Program-made: the position numbers and the translations under genes | Part shown: positions 24,362 through 33,760 of the stretch, in pieces | Numbering within the stretch: position 1 is the first letter of the stretch | Layout: the number at the start of each line of letters is the position of its first letter | DNA from: Pseudomonas weihenstephanensis | Lineage (GTDB): Bacteria; Pseudomonadota; Gammaproteobacteria; Pseudomonadales; Pseudomonadaceae | Direction of reading: 5' to 3' | Length of the DNA stretch: 64,000 nucleotides | NCBI RefSeq assembly: GCF_001043055.1 | Contig: NZ_JYLF01000001.1 | Location: forward strand, 310,001 to 374,000 | Notes under the pieces: model-generated | The model's input: only the letters and a program-made list of their open reading frames with translations | Told to the model about the DNA's origin: nothing | Database searches by the model: none

Positions 24362-25750
24362 CTACGCGGTATGGGGCGGAAGGTGCAGGCCGAAGGTATT
24401 TATTCCGTCGCGACTGTAGGCAAACACATCTCCGCCATGCATGTGCGCGATTGCTTTGACGATGGCCAATCCCAGCCCGTGATTGCTCCCGCTGTTGTAG
24501 CGCGCGGCATCCACGCGATAAAAACGTTCAAACAGGCGGGGCAGGTGTTCATCGGCTATCGGAGCGCCGGGGTTGCTGATGCTGATGCTGATCCGCTCAG
24601 GGCCTTGAGTGATGTGTACGTCAATCTGCTGGCCGGGCCCGGTGTGTTGCACGGCATTGTTCAGCAAGTTGATGAGCGCCCGGCGCAGGTGCGGTGTTTC
24701 AATGCTGGCCTGGGCATCGCCGCTGACCTGTACCTGCACGCGCGCATCTTCAAGGATGAAGTCCAGGTAATCCAGGGTCGTGGCCACTTCGTCCGCCAGC
24801 GAGGCACGGGTTAACGCACAGGCTTTGCTGCCTTGATCGGCACTGGCCAAAAACAGCATGTCGTTGATGATGCTGCGCAAGCGTTCCAGTTCTTCGAGGT
24901 TCGATTGCAGCACTTCAAAGTAATGCTCGGCCGAGCGCCCACGGGTCAGTGCGACTTGGGTCTGGCCAATCAGATTGGTCAGCGGCGAGCGCAGCTCGTG
25001 GGCCACATCGGCATTGAATGACTCCAGCCGCGTGTAAGCCTGTTCGACGCGATCCAGTGTGGCGTTGAATGCACTGACCAACTGATCCAGCTCAGGTGGC
25101 AGGGGGGACACCCGTAAACGCCCGGACAAGCGTGGAGAGGCCAGTTTTTGTGCTTCTTCACTGAGTGTGATCAAGGGCTTGAGACCCACACGCGCTACCC
25201 AATAGCCCAAAAGCGAGGCCAGCACGACCCCGATGATTGCCAGGCTGATCAGCGCAATCAACAAGTGGTGTTGGGTTTGGTGGAACGTCTCGGTGTCGAT
25301 GGCAATCAAAAAGCGCAGCGCGGGGCGTTGGTCTTTGGCCGGCACGTCGCTGGTCAGCACTTTGAGCGGGGACGACATGCCGGGTAGCGTCAGGTCACGA
25401 ATACCTTCCGGGCCTTGGGCGAAGGTGCGAACGCTTGCATCGGCATCCCCGAACTCATAGTCAGGGTGCGGGCTGATGACCCAAAACCGGATGCGCTTGT
25501 CTTCTTCAGTCAACAGTTTGAGTTTGGCGCTGATCTTGGCCCAATGGTCCGGGTTGCCGAAACGGTTGATCGACGACTCCAGCACGCTGTAGCGCGCCTC
25601 CAGTTCAGCTTCGGGGAGCCTGGCGATGCTTTTGTCGACTTGCTGGTACAGCGCGCCGCCAATCAACACGAACACCAGCAAGGCCACGAGCGTGAACAGC
25701 AGGCTCAGGCGCAGGGCGATGGCGTTCAAACGCAGCGCGGGCTTAGACAC
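24362..25750 (-). CDS. Sensor histidine kinase of the heavy-metal (CusS/CopS-like) type
   Basis: A 462-residue membrane sensor kinase. Membrane spans lie at about residues 12-34 and 163-184 with a periplasmic sensing domain of about 125 residues between them. A HAMP linker follows, then the phospho-acceptor box ADVAHELRSPL with His251, the N box NLLNNAVQHT (361-370) and the G box HGLGLAIVKA. The start is GTG, overlapping the response regulator stop by eight bases; upstream in-frame sequence belongs to the regulator gene. It most resembles the CusS/CopS/IrlS group, but the periplasmic domain lacks obvious Cys or Met-rich metal sites, so the signal is uncertain. Confidence 0.9.
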   Translation of the reverse strand: MSKPALRLNAIALRLSLLFTLVALLVFVLIGGALYQQVDKSIARLPEAELEARYSVLESSINRFGNPDHWAKISAKLKLLTEEDKRIRFWVISPHPDYEFGDADASVRTFAQGPEGIRDLTLPGMSSPLKVLTSDVPAKDQRPALRFLIAIDTETFHQTQHHLLIALISLAIIGVVLASLLGYWVARVGLKPLITLSEEAQKLASPRLSGRLRVSPLPPELDQLVSAFNATLDRVEQAYTRLESFNADVAHELRSPLTNLIGQTQVALTRGRSAEHYFEVLQSNLEELERLRSIINDMLFLASADQGSKACALTRASLADEVATTLDYLDFILEDARVQVQVSGDAQASIETPHLRRALINLLNNAVQHTGPGQQIDVHITQGPERISISISNPGAPIADEHLPRLFERFYRVDAARYNSGSNHGLGLAIVKAIAHMHGGDVFAYSRDGINTFGLHLPPHTA

Positions 25751-26417
25751 TGCGCCGCTCCAGCACGTAGCCCATGCCGCGAATGGTGTGCAGCAACTTG
25801 TGTTCGAACGGCCCGTCGAGCTTGGCGCGCAAGCGTTTGATCGCGACTTCGACGACGTTGGCGTCGCTGTCGAAATTGATGTCCCAGACCAGTTCGGCGA
25901 TGGCGGTTTTGGACAGGATTTCACCTTGGCGCCGCGCCAGTACGCTGAGCAATGAAAACTCTTTGGCAGTCAGGTCCAGACGGCCCCCGGCGCGGGTGGC
26001 CTTGCGGCTGATGAGGTCAATCCACAGGTCATCGACCATGACCTGTACCGGTTCATGGCCGCCACTGCGTCGGGTCAACGCTTGCAAGCGCGCCACCAGT
26101 TCCAGAAACGAAAACGGCTTGCCCAGGTAATCGTCAGCCCCTTCGCGCAACCCGCGAATGCGGTCTTCGACCCGTTCACGGGCGGTCAGCATGATCACCG
26201 GGGTTTGCTTGCGGGCACGCAAGGCGCGCAGCACGCCAAAGCCATCGAGGCCGGGCAGCATGACGTCGAGCACAATGACCGCGTAATCGCTTTCGAGCGC
26301 CAAATGCAGGCCCTCAATACCGTCGCGCGCCACGTCCACGGTGTAGCCCTGTTCGGTCAAGCCTCGGCGCAGGTAATCAGCCGTTTTTTCTTCGTCTTCA
26401 ATAATCAGAACGCGCAT
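25743..26417 (-). CDS. OmpR-family response regulator
   Basis: A 224-residue two-component regulator. The receiver domain (residues 1-115) carries the acidic pocket IIEDEE, the phospho-acceptor Asp51 in IVLDVMLPGLDG, the threonine in VIMLTARE and the lysine in YLGKPF. A winged-helix DNA-binding domain follows, with LTAKEFSLLSVLARR and VDVAIKRLRAKLD-like segments (here VEVAIKRLRAKLD). It lies eight bases after the RND pump gene and overlaps the sensor kinase gene. This suggests the pump operon encodes its own regulators, likely acting on the promoter before the adaptor gene. Confidence 0.93.
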   Translation of the reverse strand: MRVLIIEDEEKTADYLRRGLTEQGYTVDVARDGIEGLHLALESDYAVIVLDVMLPGLDGFGVLRALRARKQTPVIMLTARERVEDRIRGLREGADDYLGKPFSFLELVARLQALTRRSGGHEPVQVMVDDLWIDLISRKATRAGGRLDLTAKEFSLLSVLARRQGEILSKTAIAELVWDINFDSDANVVEVAIKRLRAKLDGPFEHKLLHTIRGMGYVLERRSV

Positions 26418-26425
26418 AACCCGCC

Positions 26426-29400
26426 TCAGTGATCAGTCGCCAGCCCGCTGGCGGGTTTGGACCGGTGGAACAGTCTTTCAAGCCACAAGTATATGACTGG
26501 CGTGGTAAACAGCGTCAGCGCCTGACTCACCAGCAGCCCGCCCACCACCGCAATGCCCAAAGGCTGACGCAGCTCGGCGCCGGTGCCGTAGCCGAGCATC
26601 AGCGGCAGCGCGCCGAGCAATGCGGCGAGCGTGGTCATGATGATCGGCCGAAAACGCGTCAGGCAGGCCTCATAGATGGCGTGCTCGGGCGCCAGCCCAC
26701 GAGTGCGTTGAGCATGCAGGGCAAAGTCGATCATTAGAATGCCGTTTTTCTTCACGATGCCAATCAGCAGCACCAACCCGATTAACGCCATGATCGAAAA
26801 GTCTTGCCCGCAGATCCACAGCATCAGCAACGCGCCGACGCCCGCCGAGGGCAAGGTTGAGATGATGGTCAGCGGGTGCACGAAGCTTTCGTACAGCACG
26901 CCGAGAATGATGTACACCGCCACCAGCGCCGCCAGAATCAACCACGGCTGACTGGCCAGCGAGCTTTGAAAGGCCTGGGCCGCCCCCTGAAAGTTGCCGC
27001 TGATCGTGCTGGGCATGCCGATGTCATTTTTTGCCTGATTGAGCATCAACACCGCATCGCCCAGCGCCACGCCGGGGGCGAGGTTGAACGACAGGTTAGC
27101 GGCTGGGAACATGCCGTCATGGCTGATGGACAGCGGGCCACTGATCGGTGCATCGACCTTGGCCACGGCAGACAGCGGCACCATGTCGCCGGTTTGCGGC
27201 GAACGCAGGTAGAAGTAGTTCAGGCTTTGGGCCTTGGCGCGTTGTTGCGCGTCGAGTTCAAGGATGACGTTGTACTGATTGATCTCGGTTTGGAACTCAT
27301 TCACCTGTCGCTGGCCAAAGGCGTCGTAGAGCGCTTCATCGACATCGGTGGCGGTCAGCCCGAAACGCGCGGCGGCGTTTCGGTCGATGCTGATGTGGGT
27401 GATGCTGGCGCCCAGTTGCAGGTCGTTGGACAGGTCGCGAAAGGCCGGGTTGGTGCGCAGTTTTTCCGTCAGGCGCTGGGTCCAGGCAGTGAGGGTCGCC
27501 CCGTCATTGCTCTTGAGCACGTATTGATACTGGCTGCGGCTGGGGCCGGCGCTCAGGTTGATGTCTTGTCCGGCGCGCAGGTACAGCACGATGCCGGGCA
27601 CTTTGGCCAGTTGCGGGCGTATACGGTCGATGAACTCACTGGCCGACACATCGCGCTCACTGCGGTCTTTGAGGGCGATCCAGAAACGCCCGTTGGCGAT
27701 GGTCTGGTTGCTGCCGGTCACGCCCACGGAGTGCGAAAACGCCTTGACGGCCGGATCGTTGCTGACGATGTCGGCCAATGCCAAATGCTTTTTCACCATG
27801 TCCGGGTAGGACACGTCGGCGGCAGCCTCGCTGGTGCCCAACACAAAGCCGGTGTCTTGCACCGGGAAGAACCCTTTGGGGATCAGCACATAACCGGTCA
27901 CGGCCATGGCCAGCGTTACGCCAAACACCCCCAGCATTAACCGTTGGTGCGCCAGGGCGCGCGTTAAGCCTTTTTCATACAGCGCGAGCAACCGTTCACC
28001 GAAGCCGGGTGTGGCATCGGCCGGGTGCACCGGGGCTTTCATGAACAGCGCGGCCAAGGTCGGTGCGAGGGTCAGGGACACCAGTACCGAAATCAAAATG
28101 GTCGAAGTCGCGGTCAGGGCGAACTCCTTGAACAGCCGCCCGACCACACCGCCCATGAACAACAGCGGGATAAACGCCGCCACCAGCGACAGGCTGATCG
28201 ACACTACGGTGAAGCTGATTTCGCTGGAACCCTTGATTGCCGCCTCGCGCATGCTGTCGCCCGCTTCGAGGTGACGATGGATGTTTTCCACCACCACAAT
28301 CGCATCGTCGACCACAAAGCCCACGGCCACCACGATTGCGACCAGCGTCAGATTATTGAGGCTGAAGCCCAGCACGTACATCAGCGCGAAACTGGCGATC
28401 AACGACACGCCCAATACTGACGAGACGATCAGCGTGGCTGACCATTGGCGCAGGAACAGCGCCATCACGGCAATCACCAGCAACACGGCAATCAGTAGCG
28501 TGACTTCGACTTCGTGCAGCGAGGCGCGGATGGTTTGCGTGCGGTCACTCAGCACCTTCACCTCTACCGAGGCCGGGAGCATGGCTTGCAAACCGGGCAG
28601 GGCAGCCTGAATGCGGTCCACGGTTTCAACAATGTTGGCGCCGGGCTGACGCGAAATCACCAGGTTCAAACCGGGCTGATGCCCGGACCAGGCTTGCACG
28701 TAGTCGTTTTCTGAGCCGTTGATCACCCGCGCCACGTCGCGCAATTGCACTGGCGCGCCGTCTTTGTACGCGACGATCAGTTGGGCATAGTCATCGGCGT
28801 TAAACAGTTGATCGTTGGTCGACAGCGTGGAAATGCTCGATGGCCCATACAGCGCACCCTTGGCCAGGTTGAGGCTGGTTTGCTGAATCGCCAGCCGGAT
28901 GTCGGCCAGGGTCAGGCCAATGGCCGCCAGTTTGTCGGCAGACGCCTGAACGCGGATCGCCGGACGTTGCTGGCCGGTGATATTGATCAGCCCTACGCCG
29001 TCGATCTGGCTGATTTGCCGCGCCAGCAGGGTTTCAACGTAGTCACTCAATTCGGTGCCGGGCATCTGCATCGAACTGATGCTGAGAATCAGCACCGGGC
29101 TGTCCGCCGGGTTGACCTTCTTCCAGGTGGGCAGCGTCGGCATGTCTTTGGGTAATTTGCCGGAGGCGGTATTGATGGCCGCCTGAACTTCTTGGGCGGC
29201 CGTGTCGATACTTTTGTCGAGGGTAAATTGCAGGGTCAGGGTGGTCGAACCCAGCGCGCTGCTGGAGGTCATTTGCGTCACGCCGGGGATGGCGCTGAAC
29301 TGCACCTCCAGTGGGGTCGCCACCGACGACGCCATGGTGTCGGGGCTGGCACCGGGTAACTGGGCCGAGACTTGAATGGTGGGGAACTCCGCCTCGGGCA

Positions 29401-29521
29401 GCGGCGCAATGGGCAGGCGTGGAAACGCAATCAAACCGACTAACACCAGCGCGAAAGTCAGTAGCACCGTGGCCACCGGGTGATCAACGCACCAGGCTGA
29501 GAGTGAGCGACTGGCGGTCAT
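26426..29521 (-). CDS. RND efflux pump inner-membrane subunit (MdtC/MuxC-like)
   Basis: A 1031-residue proton-driven RND transporter of the hydrophobe/amphiphile efflux group. It shows the first membrane helix at residues 15-32, a large periplasmic loop after it (GASPDTMASSVATPLE, PGVTQMTSSS), the fourth-helix proton-relay pair in VGFVVDDAIVVVENIHRHLE, and twelve expected spans. Sequence style is closest to MdtB/MdtC and MuxB/MuxC, which normally come as a pair of RND genes; only one is present here. It overlaps the adaptor gene (ATGA). No outer-membrane factor gene lies beside it, so it probably borrows one encoded elsewhere. Confidence 0.94.
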   Translation of the reverse strand: MTASRSLSAWCVDHPVATVLLTFALVLVGLIAFPRLPIAPLPEAEFPTIQVSAQLPGASPDTMASSVATPLEVQFSAIPGVTQMTSSSALGSTTLTLQFTLDKSIDTAAQEVQAAINTASGKLPKDMPTLPTWKKVNPADSPVLILSISSMQMPGTELSDYVETLLARQISQIDGVGLINITGQQRPAIRVQASADKLAAIGLTLADIRLAIQQTSLNLAKGALYGPSSISTLSTNDQLFNADDYAQLIVAYKDGAPVQLRDVARVINGSENDYVQAWSGHQPGLNLVISRQPGANIVETVDRIQAALPGLQAMLPASVEVKVLSDRTQTIRASLHEVEVTLLIAVLLVIAVMALFLRQWSATLIVSSVLGVSLIASFALMYVLGFSLNNLTLVAIVVAVGFVVDDAIVVVENIHRHLEAGDSMREAAIKGSSEISFTVVSISLSLVAAFIPLLFMGGVVGRLFKEFALTATSTILISVLVSLTLAPTLAALFMKAPVHPADATPGFGERLLALYEKGLTRALAHQRLMLGVFGVTLAMAVTGYVLIPKGFFPVQDTGFVLGTSEAAADVSYPDMVKKHLALADIVSNDPAVKAFSHSVGVTGSNQTIANGRFWIALKDRSERDVSASEFIDRIRPQLAKVPGIVLYLRAGQDINLSAGPSRSQYQYVLKSNDGATLTAWTQRLTEKLRTNPAFRDLSNDLQLGASITHISIDRNAAARFGLTATDVDEALYDAFGQRQVNEFQTEINQYNVILELDAQQRAKAQSLNYFYLRSPQTGDMVPLSAVAKVDAPISGPLSISHDGMFPAANLSFNLAPGVALGDAVLMLNQAKNDIGMPSTISGNFQGAAQAFQSSLASQPWLILAALVAVYIILGVLYESFVHPLTIISTLPSAGVGALLMLWICGQDFSIMALIGLVLLIGIVKKNGILMIDFALHAQRTRGLAPEHAIYEACLTRFRPIIMTTLAALLGALPLMLGYGTGAELRQPLGIAVVGGLLVSQALTLFTTPVIYLWLERLFHRSKPASGLATDH

Positions 29522-30672
29522 GGTTGCACCGACGCGTCAGGCGTCTGCGCAGGTTCATGCACTACCTCAATCCGCGAACCGGGCTTGAGCCGCGACTGAC
29601 CGTCACTGACCAGCGTGTCCCCCCCGTTGACGCCGCTGATGATGTTCAGTTCGGTGTCTTGATACACCATGCGCACCGGCACACTTTCGACGGCATCGCC
29701 TTTAACGCGGTACACGAAGTAGTTATCTAGCCCGCGTTGCACCACGCTCGGCGGCACCACCAAAGCGTTCTGCTCAACCCCGGTTTGAACCTCGACATTC
29801 ACCAGTTGGCCGGGCCACAGCGTGTGCTGGGGGTTATCAAACTGCGCCTTGACCTTGATCGTGCCGGTCGTCGCCGACACCTGGTTGTCGATCAGGCTTA
29901 AACGCCCTTCGCCCAAGGGGGCGCTGCTGTGCTCGCTGTCGCCGATAAAGGCTTTGACCAAGGCCGGTGTCTTGGCCTCAAGCAAGTCATGGAGGGTGGG
30001 CAGTTGCTGTTGTGGCAGCGAAAACTCCACGGCAATCGGGTCGATCTGCGTCACCGAAAACAGCCCCTGCGCGTCGCTGACCCGCAGGAAATTACCGGGA
30101 TCTACCGCACGGATCCCCACGCGCCCGGTGACCGGAGAATGGATGTGCGTATACGACAACTGCACCTTGGCCGCCGCGATGGCGGCCTGATTGCCACGGG
30201 CTGTGGCTTTGAGCTGATTGACCAGCGCTTGCTGCTGATCGAGGGTTTGTTTGGAGATGCCGTTGTCGACGCTCAGCAGTTGATAGCGTTTAAGGTCGAT
30301 CTGCGCCACCCGCAACAGCGCCTGATTTTGCCCCAGTTGTGCGTTGGCTTGATCGAGGCTGGCCTGAATCGAGCGATCATCCAGTGTGGCCAGCAAATCC
30401 CCGGCCTTGACGCTTTGGCCTTCCTTGACCAGCAACTGGGTGAGGATGCCGTCGATTTGCGGGCGGATCATCACACTGTGCAGTGACAGCACCGCGCCTA
30501 TCCCGCTCACATAGCGTGGCACATCGCGTTGCACCACCTGGATCACGCGCACCGGAATGGTTGCCGCGTGGGTGGGTTTGGTTTTAGCCGGGCGAGTGAG
30601 CAGCCAGCTGCCGGTCACGATCAAGGCCATGATCAACAGGCTCAGCAGGATCTTGTTGTTTGAAATGCGCAT
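29518..30672 (-). CDS. RND efflux periplasmic adaptor (membrane fusion protein)
   Basis: A 384-residue adaptor linking the RND pump to an outer-membrane channel. There is an N-terminal membrane anchor (ILLSLLIMALIVTGSWLL), a biotinyl-lipoyl half motif (VMIRPQIDGILTQLLVKEGQSVKAGDLLATLDD), a coiled-coil hairpin rich in Gln and Ala, the second lipoyl half (YTHIHSPVTGRVGIRAVDPGN), and beta-barrel domains. The start is the ATG before RISNNKILL; a TTG 22 codons upstream is also open, and neither has a strong ribosome site. It is the first gene of the cluster adaptor - pump - regulator - kinase. Confidence 0.92.
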   Translation of the reverse strand: MRISNNKILLSLLIMALIVTGSWLLTRPAKTKPTHAATIPVRVIQVVQRDVPRYVSGIGAVLSLHSVMIRPQIDGILTQLLVKEGQSVKAGDLLATLDDRSIQASLDQANAQLGQNQALLRVAQIDLKRYQLLSVDNGISKQTLDQQQALVNQLKATARGNQAAIAAAKVQLSYTHIHSPVTGRVGIRAVDPGNFLRVSDAQGLFSVTQIDPIAVEFSLPQQQLPTLHDLLEAKTPALVKAFIGDSEHSSAPLGEGRLSLIDNQVSATTGTIKVKAQFDNPQHTLWPGQLVNVEVQTGVEQNALVVPPSVVQRGLDNYFVYRVKGDAVESVPVRMVYQDTELNIISGVNGGDTLVSDGQSRLKPGSRIEVVHEPAQTPDASVQP

Positions 30673-30882
30673 GCCGGGTAAACGCCGTGTGCGTGAAATG
30701 AGAGTGTTTGCAATGTGCCAGCGGTTATAGCGCGTCAACCCGGTCAGTAGCGTGACGTCAAACTGACATCGCTGACAGTTAAGTGAAAAACCGGTTTATA
30801 ACCCTAAAGAAAACAGGGTCTTGGCCGATGGTCTGGTTATAAGAGTGGGGCGCTGGCGCGTCCCTGAACCGGGGGGTAATTG

Positions 30883-31218
30883 ATGAAAGTATTTGCACTG
30901 GGGCTGGCAGCTTGTGTGTTGTTTGGGCTTTCCAATGAGGCGGTGTCTGAAACCGCCGCCAAGGGTGGCACGATTGAATTTCGCGGCAAGGTGATGGAGG
31001 CCGCGTGTGAGCATGGCCGCTCGGGCGCCGTGGATTTTGGCGAACAGACGAAACTGATTGAAGTGGCCCCCCGCGTGGTGCTGGCAGTGAACATGGCGAA
31101 CAATGCTTGCCGCACAGGCCAGTTACCGTTTGTCGCCTCCTATCAGAAGCTCAACACCCCGGCTTACAGTGAAGAGCAAGGTGTACGCAATGGTGTGCTG
31201 ACTATTTCCTACCTCTGA
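30883..31218 (+). CDS. Small exported protein resembling type 1 fimbrial subunits
   Basis: A 111-residue protein with a signal peptide (MKVFALGLAACVLFGLSNEAVS). The mature part begins GGTIEFRGKVMEAAC, close to the start of chaperone-usher pilins (G-T-I-x-F-x-G-K-V-x-x-x-x-C). It has exactly two cysteines after the signal (Cys42 and Cys76) that could form the pilin disulfide, and ends VRNGVLTISYL. It is shorter than ordinary pilins (about 150-180) and has no usher or chaperone gene nearby, so it may be a stand-alone pilin-fold protein. The ATG follows a GGGGGGT ribosome site; a TTG one codon earlier is possible. Confidence 0.75.
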   Translation: MKVFALGLAACVLFGLSNEAVSETAAKGGTIEFRGKVMEAACEHGRSGAVDFGEQTKLIEVAPRVVLAVNMANNACRTGQLPFVASYQKLNTPAYSEEQGVRNGVLTISYL

Positions 31219-31291
31219 GTGCAACGCGGGGCGAGGATGGCAGGTATACTGCGCGGCTTTATTCCTACCCCCCGCATTCTCCGGAGCTTTC

Positions 31292-31537
31292 ATGACTTCC
31301 CCTAAACAACCGACGGCTCCCGAAACACTGGCGGCAGAACAGGTCGAGCTTGAAACCATTGCGAACGCTGCTGATAAACCGGCCGTTCCTGCGTTCAGCT
31401 TTCCGTTCAACCCGGCGGCGTTTGCCCAAGGCAAAAAAGACAACCAGCCGTGGTACCAAAAATCCGGCAAGGGCGGTCACGACAAAACCCCTGGCGCGCC
31501 GCCGCACGGCACGCGCAAAACCATGGGTAAGCGCTGA
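31292..31537 (+). CDS. Small hydrophilic protein of unknown function
   Basis: An 81-residue protein with a proline-, alanine- and lysine-rich, low-complexity composition. The tail is basic (GGHDKTPGAPPHGTRKTMGKR). There is no signal peptide or membrane span. A good ribosome site (CCGGAG) lies seven bases before the ATG. The segment FPFNPAAFAQGKKDNQPWYQKSG looks structured enough to be a conserved motif, but I do not know its function. It may be a nucleic-acid-associated or intrinsically disordered protein; that is only a guess from composition. Confidence 0.72.
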   Translation: MTSPKQPTAPETLAAEQVELETIANAADKPAVPAFSFPFNPAAFAQGKKDNQPWYQKSGKGGHDKTPGAPPHGTRKTMGKR

Positions 31538-31640
31538 TAATTGGCGTCGAAAAAACGTCATTTATCCCCCATTTTCATCGTGTGCCCGATTAACTTCGGC
31601 ACACCTGCGCTAGATCAGTGTTTGGTTAATAGGTGCGCTT

Positions 31641-31662
31641 AGAGTCGACAGCCCTGCCGACT
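31641..31662 (+). repeat. Inverted repeat between two genes
   Basis: GAGTCG and CGACTC arms (6 bases) are separated by about ten bases. There is no T run, so it is a weak candidate for a terminator of the small gene before it or for an operator of the aer-like gene after it. Confidence 0.35.
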
Positions 31663-31690
31663 CTCACCTAATAATTCGAGCGCGCCTGTC

Positions 31691-33277
31691 ATGAAAATCA
31701 ATCTACCGATTACCGGCCGATCCGTTGATTTTGCACCCGACGCAAACATTCTCTCCACCACCGACCTCAACAGTTGCATCACTTACGCCAACCCCGACTT
31801 TATAAACGTCAGTGGGTACGCGCTGAGTGAGCTGTTGGGCAGTCCGCATAACCTGATGCGTCATCCTGATATGCCCGCCGCTGCCTTCAGTCACATGTGG
31901 CAGACGCTCAAGTCAGGTCGCTCGTGGATGGGCATGGTGAAAAACCGCTGTAAAAATGGCGATCACTATTGGGTCAGCGCTTACGTCACGCCGGTCAAGC
32001 GCAATGGCGAAATCGTGGAGTACCAATCGGTGCGTACCCATCCGTCCCCCGAGCGGGTCGCCGCGGCTGAAGCCTGCTACGCGCGCATGCGTGCCGGGCG
32101 CGGATCGGTGTTGCAGCGCTGGGGACACCTCGGGCTGAGGAGCAAGCTGGCGCTGTTTGTCAGTGCGGTGTTTGGCGCAGTGACGGCCTTGGGCACGCTG
32201 CTGTTACCCCAGATCGACCTGCAAGCGGCGGTGATGGTGTGGCTGGTGGGCAGCCTGCTGAGTTCGGCGGCCATTAACTGGCTGCTCCAGCCTTTGAGTG
32301 CTTTGGCCCGGCGTGCCAAAGACGTGGGTGATAACCCGCTGAGTCAGCAGATTTATACCGGGCGGCGCGATGACGTCGGCCAGATAGCGTTCGCGCTGAA
32401 CATGCTGGAAGCGCAAGTCGGGGCGGTGGTGGGGCGTATCGGTGATGCCTCGCAACGTTTGGCCGGGCATGCCGGCGAGTTGGTTGAACACCTGCAAAGC
32501 AGCCATGACAGCACGCTGCATCAGCAACTGGAAACCGACCAGGTGGCGATCGCCATTAACGAAATGGCGGCCAGTGTGGCGCAAGTGGCCAACAATGCGC
32601 AGCAAGCCTCTCAAGCCGCCGACCGGGTCGAACATGAAACCCGCGAAGGCCATGACCTGGTGATGCAAAGCCGCACCTCGGCGCAGTATCTGGCCAGCGA
32701 GCTGGCGCGTGCCACTGAGGTGGTGCATCACCTTGAGAGCCACAGCAGTGATATTTCATCGGTGCTGGAGGTGATCCGCAGCATCGCTGAGCAAACCAAC
32801 CTGCTGGCGCTCAATGCAGCAATCGAGGCGGCGCGTGCAGGTGATCAAGGGCGCGGTTTTGCGGTGGTGGCGGACGAGGTGCGGGGTTTGGCGCAACGTA
32901 CCCAGCAGTCCACCCAGGAGATCCAGCAGATGATCAATAACTTGCAGGGGGGAGCGCGCGCGGCGGTAGAAGTCATGCAGCACAGCAGCGAATATGCGCA
33001 GACCAGCGTCAATCAGGCGCAGTTGGCCAGCAGTGCGTTGAGCGGTATCAGCCTGCAAGTGAAGAGAATCAACGAGATGAACCTGCAAATTGCCTCGGCG
33101 GTGGAAGAGCAAAGCGTGGTCAGCGAAGACATTAATCGCAACATTGCAGGCATTCGCAGCGCGTGCGAAGTCACAGTCGATGCCGGACAACACAGCCACC
33201 GCAACTCGGGTGAAGTGGCCGATCTGGCCGCTGGCTTGCGCTCGCTGGCGCAGGAGTTCTGGCAGACCCGGCGTTAA
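31691..33277 (+). CDS. aer: Aer-type energy taxis receptor (PAS + MCP signalling domain)
   Basis: A 528-residue chemoreceptor. The N-terminal PAS domain (about residues 15-115) contains [20 protein letters not shown] and the [14 protein letters not shown] segment typical of the FAD-binding Aer PAS domain. A hydrophobic anchor at about 150-200 has no periplasmic domain between spans. A HAMP-like region and the MCP signalling hairpin ([32 protein letters not shown]) follow. By family, it senses redox state through FAD and signals to CheA/CheW. Pseudomonas carries several Aer paralogues. The ribosome site is weak. Confidence 0.9.
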   Translation: MKINLPITGRSVDFAPDANILSTTDLNSCITYANPDFINVSGYALSELLGSPHNLMRHPDMPAAAFSHMWQTLKSGRSWMGMVKNRCKNGDHYWVSAYVTPVKRNGEIVEYQSVRTHPSPERVAAAEACYARMRAGRGSVLQRWGHLGLRSKLALFVSAVFGAVTALGTLLLPQIDLQAAVMVWLVGSLLSSAAINWLLQPLSALARRAKDVGDNPLSQQIYTGRRDDVGQIAFALNMLEAQVGAVVGRIGDASQRLAGHAGELVEHLQSSHDSTLHQQLETDQVAIAINEMAASVAQVANNAQQASQAADRVEHETREGHDLVMQSRTSAQYLASELARATEVVHHLESHSSDISSVLEVIRSIAEQTNLLALNAAIEAARAGDQGRGFAVVADEVRGLAQRTQQSTQEIQQMINNLQGGARAAVEVMQHSSEYAQTSVNQAQLASSALSGISLQVKRINEMNLQIASAVEEQSVVSEDINRNIAGIRSACEVTVDAGQHSHRNSGEVADLAAGLRSLAQEFWQTRR

Positions 33278-33281
33278 GCGC

Positions 33282-33758
33282 TTAAATGCTGAGCCTTTGA
33301 ACCAGCGCCATGCCGTGTTTTCGGTACAGGCAGCAGGCCTTGAGGTTGTGCGCCATGACCTTGAGGTCGACGCAGGCTTCGCCCCGCTGCTTGAACACGC
33401 TGAACACATGCGCCAATAACGCGCTCGCAATGCCTAGACCTTGATAGTGCGGGTGCACGACCAAGTCTTTGAGGTAGGCGCTGGTCCAGCCTTGGGCGAC
33501 GCCCACCACACGGGCGTCCTGCATCGCTAAAAAACACAGTTGCGGATCGTATTCGGCATCGTGAATCAACGCCTCTCGCCACCGCTCCAAAGGTTCAACG
33601 CTGCCGTGGCCGGGCGCATAGCCTTCGACAAGCAAGGCGTGTGCGTCGGGCAGGCATGAATCACTGAGGTTCACCACGCGGATGCCTGCTGGCCAGTGCG
33701 CGGGAGGGAGTGGCCCGCGCAAGTCTTTGCGCAGCAGCAAGCACACGTCACGCGTCAT
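33282..33758 (-). CDS. GNAT-family N-acetyltransferase
   Basis: A 158-residue acetyl-CoA-dependent acyltransferase. The acetyl-CoA-binding motif is clear: VVHPHYQGLGIASALLAHVF (about residues 105-124, the Q/R-x-x-G-x-G/A pattern), preceded by AYLKDLV and followed by ACCLYRKHGM. The substrate is unknown. The start ATG is two bases after the cheV stop, so the two genes probably share a transcript and a functional link with chemotaxis is possible but unproven. Confidence 0.88.
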   Translation of the reverse strand: MTRDVCLLLRKDLRGPLPPAHWPAGIRVVNLSDSCLPDAHALLVEGYAPGHGSVEPLERWREALIHDAEYDPQLCFLAMQDARVVGVAQGWTSAYLKDLVVHPHYQGLGIASALLAHVFSVFKQRGEACVDLKVMAHNLKACCLYRKHGMALVQRLSI

Positions 33759-33760
33759 GC

